A stretch of 64,000 nt of DNA from Cellulosilyticum sp. (GTDB lineage Bacteria > Bacillota > Clostridia > Lachnospirales > Cellulosilyticaceae): contig SVDC01000015.1 in NCBI GenBank assembly GCA_015058045.1, forward strand, positions 1 through 64,000, in the 5' to 3' direction. This document shows, piece by piece, positions 8,952-17,943 of the stretch. Within the stretch, counting starts at the first letter, position 1. Every line of letters begins with the position of its first letter. Under the pieces are notes generated by a model. It did not search any database, was not told the DNA's origin, and saw nothing but the letters and a program-made list of their open reading frames with translations. Made by a program: the position numbers and the translations under genes.

Positions 8952-10118
8952 ATGAACATGACAAAGAAATTATATTATGAAGATAGCTATAGAACACATT
9001 TTATGGGAAAAGTATTAAGTTGCCAGGAAAGTAAGAAGGGCATTGAGGTAATACTTGACCAAACTGCTTTTTATCCAGAAGGTGGTGGACAACCAGCAGA
9101 TAGGGGGATTTTAGGTGGGGCTCAAGTGAGCGATGTATTTATAAAAGATGAAGTGATTTACCATGTGGTGGATAGAACTTTAGAAGTCGGGACAGAAGTA
9201 GAAGGAATCATTGATTTTGAAAGACGCTTTGACTTTATGCAACAACATAGTGGAGAGCACATTGTATCGGGGCTTGTAAATGCAAAGTACGGTTATAATA
9301 ATGTAGGCTTTCATTTAAGTCAGGACTATATGACTTGTGATTTCAATGGGGAACTAACAAAGGAACAAGTTCAAGAAATTGAAATGTTAGCCAATGAATC
9401 CATTTATAAAAATATAGCCGTTGATTGTACAATTTATAATGATCAAGAAATCAAAGAGAAGCCTTATCGCTCTAAATTAGACCTTGTTGGGGATGTAAGA
9501 TTAGTGACGGTGCCAGAGTATGATACATGTGCTTGTTGTGGAACGCATGTAAAAGCTACTGGTGAAATTGGTCTTATTAAATGCACAAATGTAGAGCGTC
9601 ATAGAGGTGGCACAAGAGTAACGATGCTTTGTGGTGAAAGAGCCTTTAAAGATACACAGCAAAAGCAAGAGATTATAGCGGAAGTTTCTCAAATGCTCTC
9701 TGCAAAACCGGAAGTCATTACAACTAATTTGGCCAAGTTACAGCAAGAATTATCCGAAATGAAACAAAGAGTAGCAAGCCTAACAAATGAGTTATTTGAT
9801 TATAAATCAGAAGATTATATTAAGACACAAGAGCCAGCAATCTATGTATATGAAAAGGATTTAGCAGGAGATGCACTACGTAGACTATGCTTAATGCTTG
9901 TAGAGAAAACAGATAAAAAAGTATTAGTGGTAACAGGTGAAGAGGGGAACTTAAAATATGCTTTAGGTGCAAAATCAATGGATGTACGTTCACTTAATCA
10001 ATGTTTAACGACCCAGTTTAATGGTAAAGGTGGCGGTAAGAGTGAACTTTGCCAAGGAAATTTAACAGGCAATGAGGCAGAAATTCATAGTTATTATTTA
10101 TTACACCATGAGGGGTAA
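8952..10118 (+). CDS. Free-standing alanyl-tRNA editing protein (AlaX-like with DHHA1 domain)
   Basis: A 388-residue protein equal to the editing and C-terminal parts of alanyl-tRNA synthetase without the aminoacylation domain. It hydrolyses mischarged Ser- or Gly-tRNA(Ala) in trans. An N-terminal beta-barrel contains FYPEGGGQPADRG. The editing site zinc ligands are HSGEH (H99, H103) and the CCGTH motif (about residue 195-200). A coiled coil follows at about 240-275, then a DHHA1-type domain ending in NGKGGGKSELCQGN, the glycine-rich tRNA-contacting motif. This corresponds to the long AlaX-L type. The start follows GAAAGG by four bases; a second in-frame ATG two codons later is possible. Single gene ending at a strong terminator. 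Confidence 0.9.
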   Translation: MNMTKKLYYEDSYRTHFMGKVLSCQESKKGIEVILDQTAFYPEGGGQPADRGILGGAQVSDVFIKDEVIYHVVDRTLEVGTEVEGIIDFERRFDFMQQHSGEHIVSGLVNAKYGYNNVGFHLSQDYMTCDFNGELTKEQVQEIEMLANESIYKNIAVDCTIYNDQEIKEKPYRSKLDLVGDVRLVTVPEYDTCACCGTHVKATGEIGLIKCTNVERHRGGTRVTMLCGERAFKDTQQKQEIIAEVSQMLSAKPEVITTNLAKLQQELSEMKQRVASLTNELFDYKSEDYIKTQEPAIYVYEKDLAGDALRRLCLMLVEKTDKKVLVVTGEEGNLKYALGAKSMDVRSLNQCLTTQFNGKGGGKSELCQGNLTGNEAEIHSYYLLHHEG

Positions 10119-10182
10119 AATACTTTATAACTGATAAGAAGATAGAGTAATTAATTTAGAGTAAAAAATCTTGAGCTTAAGA

Positions 10183-10235
10183 AAGAGGTGTTACAAAACT
10201 ATATCAGTAGTAGTTTTGTAACACCTCTTATTTTT
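10183..10235. terminator. Bidirectional terminator
   Basis: A 19-bp perfect stem, AAGAGGTGTTACAAAACTA (10183-10201) with its complement at 10211-10229, followed by ATTTTTCT on the plus strand. It lies between the plus-strand editing protein and the minus-strand flavodoxin gene. Confidence 0.85.
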
Positions 10236-10325
10236 CTATAAAAGTAGGGTTATTTAGAGCAACTTTATAAACAAAGGATAATATTAAACCCTGAAAGCCT
10301 TATATTTTATAAGGGTCTTATAGAA

Positions 10326-10805
10326 TTATAAAATGACTTTATCAAGTTCTGCTTTTAGTGCATTAAGATCTTCTTCATTTGGATGGTTTACAGATTCAGC
10401 TAATTTATCTTTAATTGCTTCATATTTTTCAGGAACGGTATCTTTGATTTGAGCTTGTTTAGCATCTGATACTTTTCCTTGACAGATATATGAACCAATA
10501 AGCGTATTAGAGGATGGAAGATTAGGCTTTACATTATCTAAGATGATATCATAGTAATCTTTAGTATTACCATATCCAACTGTTCCAAAGATGAATACTT
10601 TTTTATCAGATAGTTTTTCTAAAAAGTCTTTAATATCATTACTACAAGAATTTCCTACTGCCCAAAATCCTACAAAAATCGTATCAGCTGTAAGTGCCTC
10701 ATCACAAGGTTTACCAAAGTAGCAATCACCAATTTTGTTTTTGATTACCTCTGCTAATTTTTCTGTATTGCCAGTTACGGTACTATATACTACTGCATAG
10801 TTCAT
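10326..10805 (-). CDS. Flavodoxin-family protein
   Basis: A 159-residue flavodoxin-fold protein that should bind FMN in the cytoplasm. The phosphate-binding loop is STVTGNTEKLAE (residues 8-19), close to the T-x-T-G-N-T consensus. FVGFWAVGNSCSNDIKDFLE and VFIFGTVGYG match the two further FMN-contacting loops. The C-terminal 50 residues are helical and charged. Members act as low-potential electron carriers or as quinone/bilin reductase partners; the exact role is not readable. The ATG has AAGGAG eight bases upstream. It is convergent with the preceding gene and separated from the DUF4179 gene by 117 bases, with a TATACT-like -10 near 10830 on the minus strand. Confidence 0.85.
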   Translation of the reverse strand: MNYAVVYSTVTGNTEKLAEVIKNKIGDCYFGKPCDEALTADTIFVGFWAVGNSCSNDIKDFLEKLSDKKVFIFGTVGYGNTKDYYDIILDNVKPNLPSSNTLIGSYICQGKVSDAKQAQIKDTVPEKYEAIKDKLAESVNHPNEEDLNALKAELDKVIL

Positions 10806-10922
10806 CGTTATATCTCCTTAATCATTCTTTTAAGTATAGTTTGCCACAAGCTTTAATGAATTTATGCACAGTAATAGTAACCATTATTAGTAAAATGAGT
10901 ATGGTGTAGCTCATAAATGAGG

Positions 10923-12479
10923 TTAACAGGTTGTTAGTGTAATTTCTTTAACGGTGGTTACATCAATAAAGTCTGAGAATAAGAATCTTGTTTTTCCAGT
11001 CTGATCAGGCTTAGTGAAGCCATATATTTTATGAATCGGAATATGTTTTTTAGAGCCGTCCTTAAAGAGTATAATAAGCTGCATGTTTTTATTAAAGGTT
11101 TGGTAATATAAATTACAATAAAAATCAGGTGATTCTGGAAGCATTAAGCCAATGAGGGAAGCATATGCAGTACATTCCTTAATGAACTCACCGCTAAGTT
11201 CTACTTTAAAAGGAATAGCTTTTTCTTCTAATGAGGTACTTGGACTAAAATGAAGTTTCCAAAGTGCATCATTTACTTCTGTTTCATGAAGATTCATATA
11301 ATCATTAGGGGACATACCCATAATATGCTCATAGGTACGATAATGATAGAGTAATTCTAAATCATCTAATGTATAGTTGTCTGACAAATCAAAGATGTAT
11401 TCGGCATAATAGGCATCATTTGTGGTAAAGCGGCAAACGGTGCCTGTATACATACCATCTTTTAAATAAACTTCACTAGAGGCATCCCATACTTTTTGGC
11501 TAGATTTTAAGGTCATATCTAAGATACGATTAATGGAAACATCTGTTGGTCGTTCATATTTAATCTGTACATGTAAACGGTTATCAATAATTCCTGCATT
11601 GGATAGATAGACGCCTGGAACATTAAGTAGTGTACGGCGAATGGCATCAGGAGCCAAAAAGGTTTGAAGTTGCTCGGAGCAACCTACATAGCCATTTCTT
11701 CTAAAATCATCAAAATCTGCTTCAAGTGTGGTTGGTGTGTAGTTTTCATATGATAGAAGCTGACTAAGGTCTAGAGAAGCTTCCCCTTCTTTTCCTCCAG
11801 AAGCAATCAAGTGAATTGTAAGTTCTAGTGTTTTAAAAAATTCACGACCACCATTCTCAAGGAAAGTAGGATTTTCATGACTCATAAAACGATAATTAAA
11901 GACAGCTGTTTTAGTTGTAGCATCATAGCTTACAAGTGTCATATCTTCCTCTCTAAGGGGAGAAATACTTAGAATATTAGTACCAGAATTAAAACCAGTA
12001 ACATGGTTGATGCTATAGGGCTCAATCTCATTGGAATCATAGCCATCTATACTATAATTATAAATAAAGGTCGACTCATCTAAACGATCACCCTCTAGAT
12101 CCTGTAAAGAAAAGGTGACATAGAGTACATCATTATCTCTGATATAGCCTATTAGTTCAGCTTTGATGCCATCAAAGGTACAATCTCCCTCCAAGGGTTG
12201 CATAGAATTAAGTGCGATGTCTGCCATGGACTCAGTAGGAAAGAGTTGGTTATAGGCTTGTTTAAGTAGAGCAGGTAAATCTATATTGGCTGCAAAAGTT
12301 AAGGTGGATAGAAAACAGATGGTAAGGGTTGCAACCAGTATCATTTTTTTAGAACGCATAAAAGACTTTTTAGGGTGACCTGCAGGAATAGTACGGGATG
12401 TTATTTTCTGATCAACTAAAGCAGTGATACGGTCAATATTTTCCTTTTCACATTTGGTATAAGATGTATTTAAGTTCAT
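10923..12479 (-). CDS. DUF4179 membrane protein, probable anti-sigma factor
   Basis: A 518-residue protein with a short cytoplasmic N-terminus (1-45), one membrane helix at about residues 46-64 and a large outside portion. The DUF4179 region follows the helix (ANIDLPALLKQAYNQLF then the TFDGIKAELIGYIRDNDVLYVTFSLQD type of beta-rich sequence). Proteins of this family sit beside ECF sigma factors and are believed to hold them inactive until an envelope signal arrives. The start overlaps the sigma-factor stop by four bases (ATGA), giving translational coupling. No zinc-binding HxxxCxxC anti-sigma motif is seen; there is a single Cys at position 10 in the cytoplasmic tail. The signal is unknown. 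The size is at the large end for the family. Confidence 0.75.
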   Translation of the reverse strand: MNLNTSYTKCEKENIDRITALVDQKITSRTIPAGHPKKSFMRSKKMILVATLTICFLSTLTFAANIDLPALLKQAYNQLFPTESMADIALNSMQPLEGDCTFDGIKAELIGYIRDNDVLYVTFSLQDLEGDRLDESTFIYNYSIDGYDSNEIEPYSINHVTGFNSGTNILSISPLREEDMTLVSYDATTKTAVFNYRFMSHENPTFLENGGREFFKTLELTIHLIASGGKEGEASLDLSQLLSYENYTPTTLEADFDDFRRNGYVGCSEQLQTFLAPDAIRRTLLNVPGVYLSNAGIIDNRLHVQIKYERPTDVSINRILDMTLKSSQKVWDASSEVYLKDGMYTGTVCRFTTNDAYYAEYIFDLSDNYTLDDLELLYHYRTYEHIMGMSPNDYMNLHETEVNDALWKLHFSPSTSLEEKAIPFKVELSGEFIKECTAYASLIGLMLPESPDFYCNLYYQTFNKNMQLIILFKDGSKKHIPIHKIYGFTKPDQTGKTRFLFSDFIDVTTVKEITLTTC

Positions 12480-13045
12480 AGGTTACCTCCTGAGGTTACA
12501 AGGCTTTTTAATTTATTTTTGCTACGATAGAGATTGTTTACTATACTTTTAGTAGGAACACCCAAATCTTTAGCTATATGTGAAGGCTTCTCGCCACCAA
12601 CATATCTTCTAAGTAATATTTCTTTGTCCTCTGGAGAGAGAATATCTAATATTTTATATAAATCTTCATATTCATACTGAATAAAGGTTGGACTAAGCCC
12701 TAAGGTAAAATAAGAAGCATCTGTTTCCTCAGAAGACAGAAGATCTAGTGGAATATGTAAGTCTTGTGATCTATTGAGTTTTCTATATCGGTCTAAGGCC
12801 TTACTTTTAGCAATAAGGCAAAGATAATTTTTTAAGGTCCCTTTTTGAGAATTAAAATAGTCAGGATGTTCCCAAAGATAAATAAAAACATCGGCAACAC
12901 ATTCTTCAATATCTTCTGTACTTCCTTTATCTTTTAAGATATTTTGAATAACGTAAAAGAGTAGGGGACTGTAGTGGTTGATTGCATCATGGATTTTAGT
13001 GGTGTTATGTGTTTTAAAAGCTTTTATGATATGAGCATCATTCAT
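12476..13045 (-). CDS. ECF-type RNA polymerase sigma factor
   Basis: A 189-residue sigma-70-family factor with only regions 2 and 4. Region 2 is YVIQNILKDKGSTEDIEE through VFIYLWEHPDYFN and LKNYLCLIAKSKALDRYRKL (about residues 30-100). Region 4 is LSPEDKEILLRRYVGGEKP then a helix-turn-helix SHIAKDLGVPTKSIVNNLYR (about 135-175). The linker is acidic. It heads a two-gene unit with the DUF4179 protein and should direct transcription in response to an envelope cue. AAGGAG lies seven bases before the ATG. A perfect palindrome with a TGTAAC element is 27-38 bases upstream, so self-regulation is plausible. Confidence 0.9.
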   Translation of the reverse strand: MNDAHIIKAFKTHNTTKIHDAINHYSPLLFYVIQNILKDKGSTEDIEECVADVFIYLWEHPDYFNSQKGTLKNYLCLIAKSKALDRYRKLNRSQDLHIPLDLLSSEETDASYFTLGLSPTFIQYEYEDLYKILDILSPEDKEILLRRYVGGEKPSHIAKDLGVPTKSIVNNLYRSKNKLKSLVTSGGNL

Positions 13046-13071
13046 TTAAAAGCTCCTTTCATAGAGTCTAT

Positions 13072-13083
13072 TGTAACGTTACA
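13072..13083 (-). promoter_or_regulatory. Palindrome upstream of the ECF sigma gene
   Basis: TGTAACGTTACA is a perfect 12-base palindrome 27-38 bases upstream of the sigma-factor ATG. TGTAAC resembles the -35 AAC element of ECF-dependent promoters, and the palindrome could alternatively be a repressor site. Neither is proven by sequence alone. Confidence 0.4.
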
Positions 13084-13119
13084 CTTATAATACGTTAAAA
13101 AGTTAAAAAAATCTTACTA

Positions 13120-13439
13120 TTAAAATATACCTATTATTTCTTCTATTAAATCTAACATGGTCATTTGGGGGATATTAATCCCTATATAATCTAATCTAAA
13201 GGATAGCCATCAATAGGTGAACAGGCATGGTTATCGTTAGGGTTAAAGATAACAATATGTCCTTTCTGGAGGTGATATTCTTTGTTTCTACAGGAAAGAT
13301 GGCGCTTTCCATCATGAATTAATCCGATGACATAATGTTCGTGAAAATGATTAGGAAATGGATGAACATTTCCTTCTAAATGATAACCTTCAATGTGTAG
13401 GTTATCATCATAAACGATTGTTCGCGTTTCTTTTTTCAT
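13120..13439 (-). pseudogene. Broken AraC-family regulator (N-terminal cupin remnant)
   Basis: The open frame 13191-13439 encodes 82 residues of an AraC-type ligand-binding cupin (HFHEHYVIGLIHDGKR, then GHIVIFNPNDNHACSP) and stops just after PIDGYPLD. At the break there is a tandem duplication ATCTA-ATCTA on the plus strand (13189-13198). Removing one copy restores the frame, which continues L-D-Y-I-G-I-N-I-P-Q and M-T-M-L-D-L-I-E-E before a second stop at 13120-13122. The remaining cupin and the two helix-turn-helix motifs are absent, so both a frameshift and loss of the 3' part have occurred. AAGGAGGG precedes the ATG, so a short cupin protein could still be made. It may once have regulated the divergent fucosidase gene. 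Confidence 0.75.
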
Positions 13440-13664
13440 ATAGTCCCTCCTTAATAAATCTTATTGTAACACTGAAAAGGATAGGATTCTTGTAAAATAT
13501 CTTCAATTTATAAAGGATAGAGAATTAGCAAGTAAAAAAATACAAGAAAATACTAACTGTATTTTAGGGAAAAGTAATATTGTCTTAAAAATACACACAA
13601 TATATAGTGGAAGTAGTAAGGTAGAAAGATATATTTTGGACATGATTTCTATAGGAGGGATTTT

Positions 13665-15944
13665 ATGTTAGAGCATAAACTTTGGTACAGTAGGCCGGCT
13701 AGAAATTGGGATGAAGCGCTTCCCATAGGAAATGGGGCATTAGGTGGTATGATCTTTGGGGATATGGGTAAAGAGCATATTCAAATGAATGAAGAAAGTC
13801 TTTGGTTTGGTGGCTATAGAGATAGGCATAATCCAGATGCAGCCAAATTTTTATCCCAGATTAGAGATTTATTGTGGCAGGGGAAAATGAGTGAAGCAGA
13901 AAAGTTATTAGAAATGAGTATGTTCTCAATACCTGAGCATCAGAGGCAGTATTCAGTTCTGGGAGATTTTTATATTCAATTTTATTATCCAGTAGATGAA
14001 AAGAAAAAGAATTATAGAAGAGCATTAGATTTAGAAACAGGGATTAGTACAGTAAGCTATACTGTTGGAGAGGTAGACTATAAAAGAGAATATTTTTGCA
14101 GCTATCCAGATCAGGTACTTGTTGCCAGAATAACTGCTAGTAAGAAAGGGGGATTAGAACTTAGTACTTATATAGATAGAGGATTATATGTAGATAAGTT
14201 GGAAGTAAGTGAAGAAACAAGTAGCATGATTTTAACAGGTAAAAATGGACAACCAGATGGTGTAGATTATGCCTTTAAAATGCAAGTATACCATAAGGGC
14301 GGATATTTAGAGGTTATAGGCCAAAGAATTTATATTAGAAACTGCAATGAAGTAATGATTACCCTAAGTGCAGCGACAAGTTTTAAACATTTAAACCCAG
14401 AAGAGATTGTTTGTCAACGGCTTCAAAAGCTTGAAAAACAAGATTATGAAGTACTCTTAGAAAATCATCTTAAGGACTATCAAAAGTTAATGGGAGCCAT
14501 GACTTTAGATTTAAAAGGAGAAGACTTAAGTTATCTTTCTACAGATGAGCGTTTAGAACGTATGAAGCAAGGAAACGAAGACAAAAATTTAGTTGCTTTA
14601 TATTTTCAGTATGGTCGTTATTTACTGATAAGTTGTAGTAGAAAGGGAGGATTACCTGCTAATTTACAAGGCATATGGAATGGACAGTGGCAGCCACCTT
14701 GGAGTTCTAAATATACCATTAATATTAATACACAAATGAATTATTGGCCTGCTGAAAAGTGTCATTTATCTGAGTGTCATCTCCCGTTATTTGATCATTT
14801 GGAGCGTATGAAAATTCATGGTGAAGAAACGGCAACCAAGATGTATGGATGTAGAGGATGGGTTGCCCATCATAATACGGATGTTTGGGGAGACACAGCA
14901 CCACAAGATATGTGGTTACCAGGAACCATATGGCCTATGGGAGGTGCTTGGTTATGCTTACATATATGGGAGCATTATGAGTATACAGAGGACATAGACT
15001 TTCTTAAAAATAAATATCACCTTTTAAAAGATTCAGGACTCTTTTTTAAAGAGTATCTGATGGAGGATGAAAAGGGGTATTTAGTTACAGGGCCATCTAC
15101 TTCACCCGAAAATACTTATATTTTACCTTCTGGGGAAAGTGGTACGGTTTGTATTGGGCCAACTATGGATAATGAAATACTCTATGAGTTATTTTCAGCT
15201 ATTATTAATGCAGGGAAAGTGGTTGGAGAAAGCGAGGAAGTGGTTCAAGAGTTTGAGGTACTTCGTAGTAGGTTAACTCCGATACAAATTGGAAAGCATG
15301 GACAGATTATGGAATGGCGTGAGGATTATGAGGAAAAGGAACCAGGGCATAGACATATTTCTCAACTTTTTGGACTTTATCCAGGTACTCAGATTTCAAC
15401 AAATAGAACGCCTGATTTAGCTGAAGCTGCAAAAACTACTTTAAATAGAAGATTGAAATTTGGTGGGGGACATACAGGTTGGAGTAGAGCTTGGATTATT
15501 AATTTATGGGCTAGGCTTAAAGACGGAGAATTAGCTTATGAAAATGTAAAAGAACTTTTAAAACAATCTACTCTTATTAATTTACTAGATAATCATCCAC
15601 CATTTCAGATTGATGGTAATTTTGGAGGAACGGCAGGGATTAGTGAAATGCTTATTCAGGAAGATAATGAATTTATTGAGTTATTACCAGCCATACCTCT
15701 TGCATGGGGAGAAGGAGAAGTAAGAGGAGTATGTGCAAAGAGAGGACTTATATTAGATTTTGCATGGAAAGAAGGAAAAATTACTAAGCTTATTTTATAT
15801 AGTAATCAAGGTGGAACTTACAAGATTAAACTGCATCATGTACTGGAAAGTGTGAAGAATGATACGATTTATCAAATAGAAGAGCAGGCCTATGTGTTAG
15901 AGGTGAATCTAATTAAGAATAAAAAACAAATGTTTGGGGTATAA
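13665..15944 (+). CDS. GH95 alpha-L-fucosidase
   Basis: A 759-residue inverting alpha-1,2-L-fucosidase of glycoside hydrolase family 95, full length. The N-terminal beta-domain opens with WYSRPARNWDEALPIGNGALGGM and MNEESLWFGG, as in the family. The (alpha/alpha)6 catalytic barrel carries NTQMNYWPAE (about residues 357-366), the general acid in STSPENTY (E482) and the Asp that activates the catalytic Asn in QIDGNFGGTAG (D650). There is no signal peptide, so it acts in the cytoplasm on imported oligosaccharides. The importer genes follow 114 bases later with no terminator between, suggesting one transcription unit. In plant-degrading bacteria GH95 removes the terminal fucose of xyloglucan side chains, which fits the GH31 xylosidase downstream; host glycans are an alternative. 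Confidence 0.93.
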   Translation: MLEHKLWYSRPARNWDEALPIGNGALGGMIFGDMGKEHIQMNEESLWFGGYRDRHNPDAAKFLSQIRDLLWQGKMSEAEKLLEMSMFSIPEHQRQYSVLGDFYIQFYYPVDEKKKNYRRALDLETGISTVSYTVGEVDYKREYFCSYPDQVLVARITASKKGGLELSTYIDRGLYVDKLEVSEETSSMILTGKNGQPDGVDYAFKMQVYHKGGYLEVIGQRIYIRNCNEVMITLSAATSFKHLNPEEIVCQRLQKLEKQDYEVLLENHLKDYQKLMGAMTLDLKGEDLSYLSTDERLERMKQGNEDKNLVALYFQYGRYLLISCSRKGGLPANLQGIWNGQWQPPWSSKYTININTQMNYWPAEKCHLSECHLPLFDHLERMKIHGEETATKMYGCRGWVAHHNTDVWGDTAPQDMWLPGTIWPMGGAWLCLHIWEHYEYTEDIDFLKNKYHLLKDSGLFFKEYLMEDEKGYLVTGPSTSPENTYILPSGESGTVCIGPTMDNEILYELFSAIINAGKVVGESEEVVQEFEVLRSRLTPIQIGKHGQIMEWREDYEEKEPGHRHISQLFGLYPGTQISTNRTPDLAEAAKTTLNRRLKFGGGHTGWSRAWIINLWARLKDGELAYENVKELLKQSTLINLLDNHPPFQIDGNFGGTAGISEMLIQEDNEFIELLPAIPLAWGEGEVRGVCAKRGLILDFAWKEGKITKLILYSNQGGTYKIKLHHVLESVKNDTIYQIEEQAYVLEVNLIKNKKQMFGV

Positions 15945-16058
15945 TCTTTGCCTTTCTGAAAAATGTCTAATTTCTACTCGAAAACACCTATATTTTTAGA
16001 GGTATATTTATAGTAATTTATATATTAATATAAATACATAAAAAAATGTACAATCTAT

Positions 16059-17024
16059 ATGGAAGGAGTGAGAGAGATTTTAGTTAAAACAAACAAACAA
16101 GTTAAAGTGCAGACTAAAATGGGACTTAGTAAAAAACTATATGATCAAAGATTTTTAATCGCAATGTCAGTGCCTTTTGTAATATGGGTTATTATTTTCA
16201 AGTATATACCTCTTGCAGGATGGCTTATGGCATTTCAAGATTATAAGCCGAAGTTAGGAATTTTGGGTTCACAGTGGGTAGGACTTAAGCATTTTAAAGT
16301 ATTGTTTCAAGAAGAACAGTTTTACCAAGCACTACAAAATACTTTAGGAATGAGTATTTTAGCCATTACCTTTGGAACCATTTTTTCTGTAGGATTTGCA
16401 TTATTACTTAATGAACTACGTTCTTTAAGACTTAAAAGAGTAGTACAAACTATCTCCTATTTGCCACACTTCGTATCTTGGGTAGTTGTAGCAAATATAG
16501 TAGGACAAATTCTTTCCACAACTGGTGTACTTAATGAAATTCTAATGGCATTACATATTATTGATAGTCCGGTTAATTTTATGTCGCAACCTAATTTATT
16601 TTGGGGGATTGTAACAGGGTCAGACTTATGGAAGGAAACAGGATGGAATGCAATCATTTATTTAGCAGCCATTACAGGAATTGATGTACAACTTTATGAA
16701 GCAGCTAAGGTAGATGGAGCGAATAGATGGCAGCAAATTAAAAGTATTACATTGCCATGTATTAGAGGAACTATCATCATTTTGCTGATTATGTCTATTG
16801 GTAATTTAATTAATATAGGATTTGAAAAACAATACTTATTAGGCAATAACACAGTAGCAAGTAAATCATTAGTTTTAGATAAATATGCTTTAGATTATGG
16901 TATTGGTATGGTGAGATACTCTTATGGTACAGCTATCGGTATGTTTAAATCGGTAGTTGGTATTGTGCTAATATATATAGCCAATACATTAGCTAAAAAA
17001 TCAGGGGAAGGTCAATTGATATAA
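16059..17024 (+). CDS. Sugar ABC transporter permease (LplB/YteP-like)
   Basis: A roughly 315-residue inner-membrane permease of a binding-protein-dependent oligosaccharide importer. Six membrane helices are visible between about residues 30 and 310. The EAA loop that contacts the ATPase reads YEAAKVDGANRWQQIKSITLP (about residues 213-233). FKYIPLAGWLMAFQDY near the N-terminus is typical of the LplB/YteP group. No ATPase gene is in this window, as usual for systems sharing an MsmX-type ATPase. The start is uncertain: the ATG at 16059 is inside a strong site GGAAGGAG (16061-16068), and no standard start codon lies at the right distance afterwards in frame; ATT at 16077 is ideally placed. It is followed by the partner permease after nine bases. 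Confidence 0.9.
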   Translation: MEGVREILVKTNKQVKVQTKMGLSKKLYDQRFLIAMSVPFVIWVIIFKYIPLAGWLMAFQDYKPKLGILGSQWVGLKHFKVLFQEEQFYQALQNTLGMSILAITFGTIFSVGFALLLNELRSLRLKRVVQTISYLPHFVSWVVVANIVGQILSTTGVLNEILMALHIIDSPVNFMSQPNLFWGIVTGSDLWKETGWNAIIYLAAITGIDVQLYEAAKVDGANRWQQIKSITLPCIRGTIIILLIMSIGNLINIGFEKQYLLGNNTVASKSLVLDKYALDYGIGMVRYSYGTAIGMFKSVVGIVLIYIANTLAKKSGEGQLI

Positions 17025-17033
17025 GGAGGGATT

Positions 17034-17924
17034 ATGGTGATAAAAGGATTAAAGAAGATATCAGTAGTAGATATATTCATCGCCATTATAATGTGTATTG
17101 TTATAGTCATTACAGTATATCCTTTCTTACAAGTAATTGCGATATCCTTTAATGATGCAACAGATACTGTACGTGGTGGTATTCATATATGGCCTAGAGT
17201 ATTTACACTTAATAATTATAAAGAGATTTTTACTTCTAATGATAATATTGCACGAGGTTTTGTAAATTCAGTACTTCGAACCGTTATAGGTACAGTGCTA
17301 GGAATTTTATGTTCTGCTATGCTAGCTTATACATTAAGTCGTAAGGACTATATGTTTAGAAAACCTATTTCTGTTTTATTTGTTTTAACAATGTATGTTA
17401 GTGGTGGACTTATTCCAGAATATATGGTAGTTAGAAATTTAGGGCTTATTAATAAGTTTATGGTTTATATATTGCCAGGACTTTTAAGTGCTTATAATAT
17501 CATTATTTTAAGATCTTTTATGGATAACCTACCTTACGAGTTACAAGAATCTGCGAAGATAGATGGAGCAAATGATTTTACAATTTTTTGGAAGATTATA
17601 TTCCCATTATGTATGCCAGTTATTGCTACAGTCGCTCTATTTATTGCAGTAGGTCAATGGAATGCTTGGTTTGATACTTATCTTTATGCTAAAAAGGATC
17701 ATTTAACAACGCTTCAATATGAACTTATGAAAGTAATTGATAATGCAGCAGCAGGAGTAAAAGCAGCCGATATCAATTCTCAAGGACTTAAAAGGGTTAC
17801 TTCAAATCCAGAATCCATTAAGATGGCGATTACTGTCATCACAACGATTCCTATAGTATGCGTTTATCCATTTTTACAACGATACTTTGTTTCAGGAATG
17901 ACAATTGGAGCAGTAAAAAGTTAA
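17034..17924 (+). CDS. Sugar ABC transporter permease (LplC/YtcP-like)
   Basis: The second permease of the importer, 296 residues with six membrane helices. The ATPase-contact loop is LQESAKIDGANDFTIFWKIIFP (about residues 173-194). YPFLQVIAISFNDA near the N-terminus and the C-terminal FLQRYFVSGMTIGAVKS are hallmark sequences of LplC/YtcP permeases. AAGGAGG lies five bases before the ATG. It pairs with the permease upstream to form the membrane channel and is followed after 19 bases by the binding lipoprotein gene. Confidence 0.93.
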   Translation: MVIKGLKKISVVDIFIAIIMCIVIVITVYPFLQVIAISFNDATDTVRGGIHIWPRVFTLNNYKEIFTSNDNIARGFVNSVLRTVIGTVLGILCSAMLAYTLSRKDYMFRKPISVLFVLTMYVSGGLIPEYMVVRNLGLINKFMVYILPGLLSAYNIIILRSFMDNLPYELQESAKIDGANDFTIFWKIIFPLCMPVIATVALFIAVGQWNAWFDTYLYAKKDHLTTLQYELMKVIDNAAAGVKAADINSQGLKRVTSNPESIKMAITVITTIPIVCVYPFLQRYFVSGMTIGAVKS

Positions 17925-17943
17925 GATAGGGGAGAGAAAAGCG

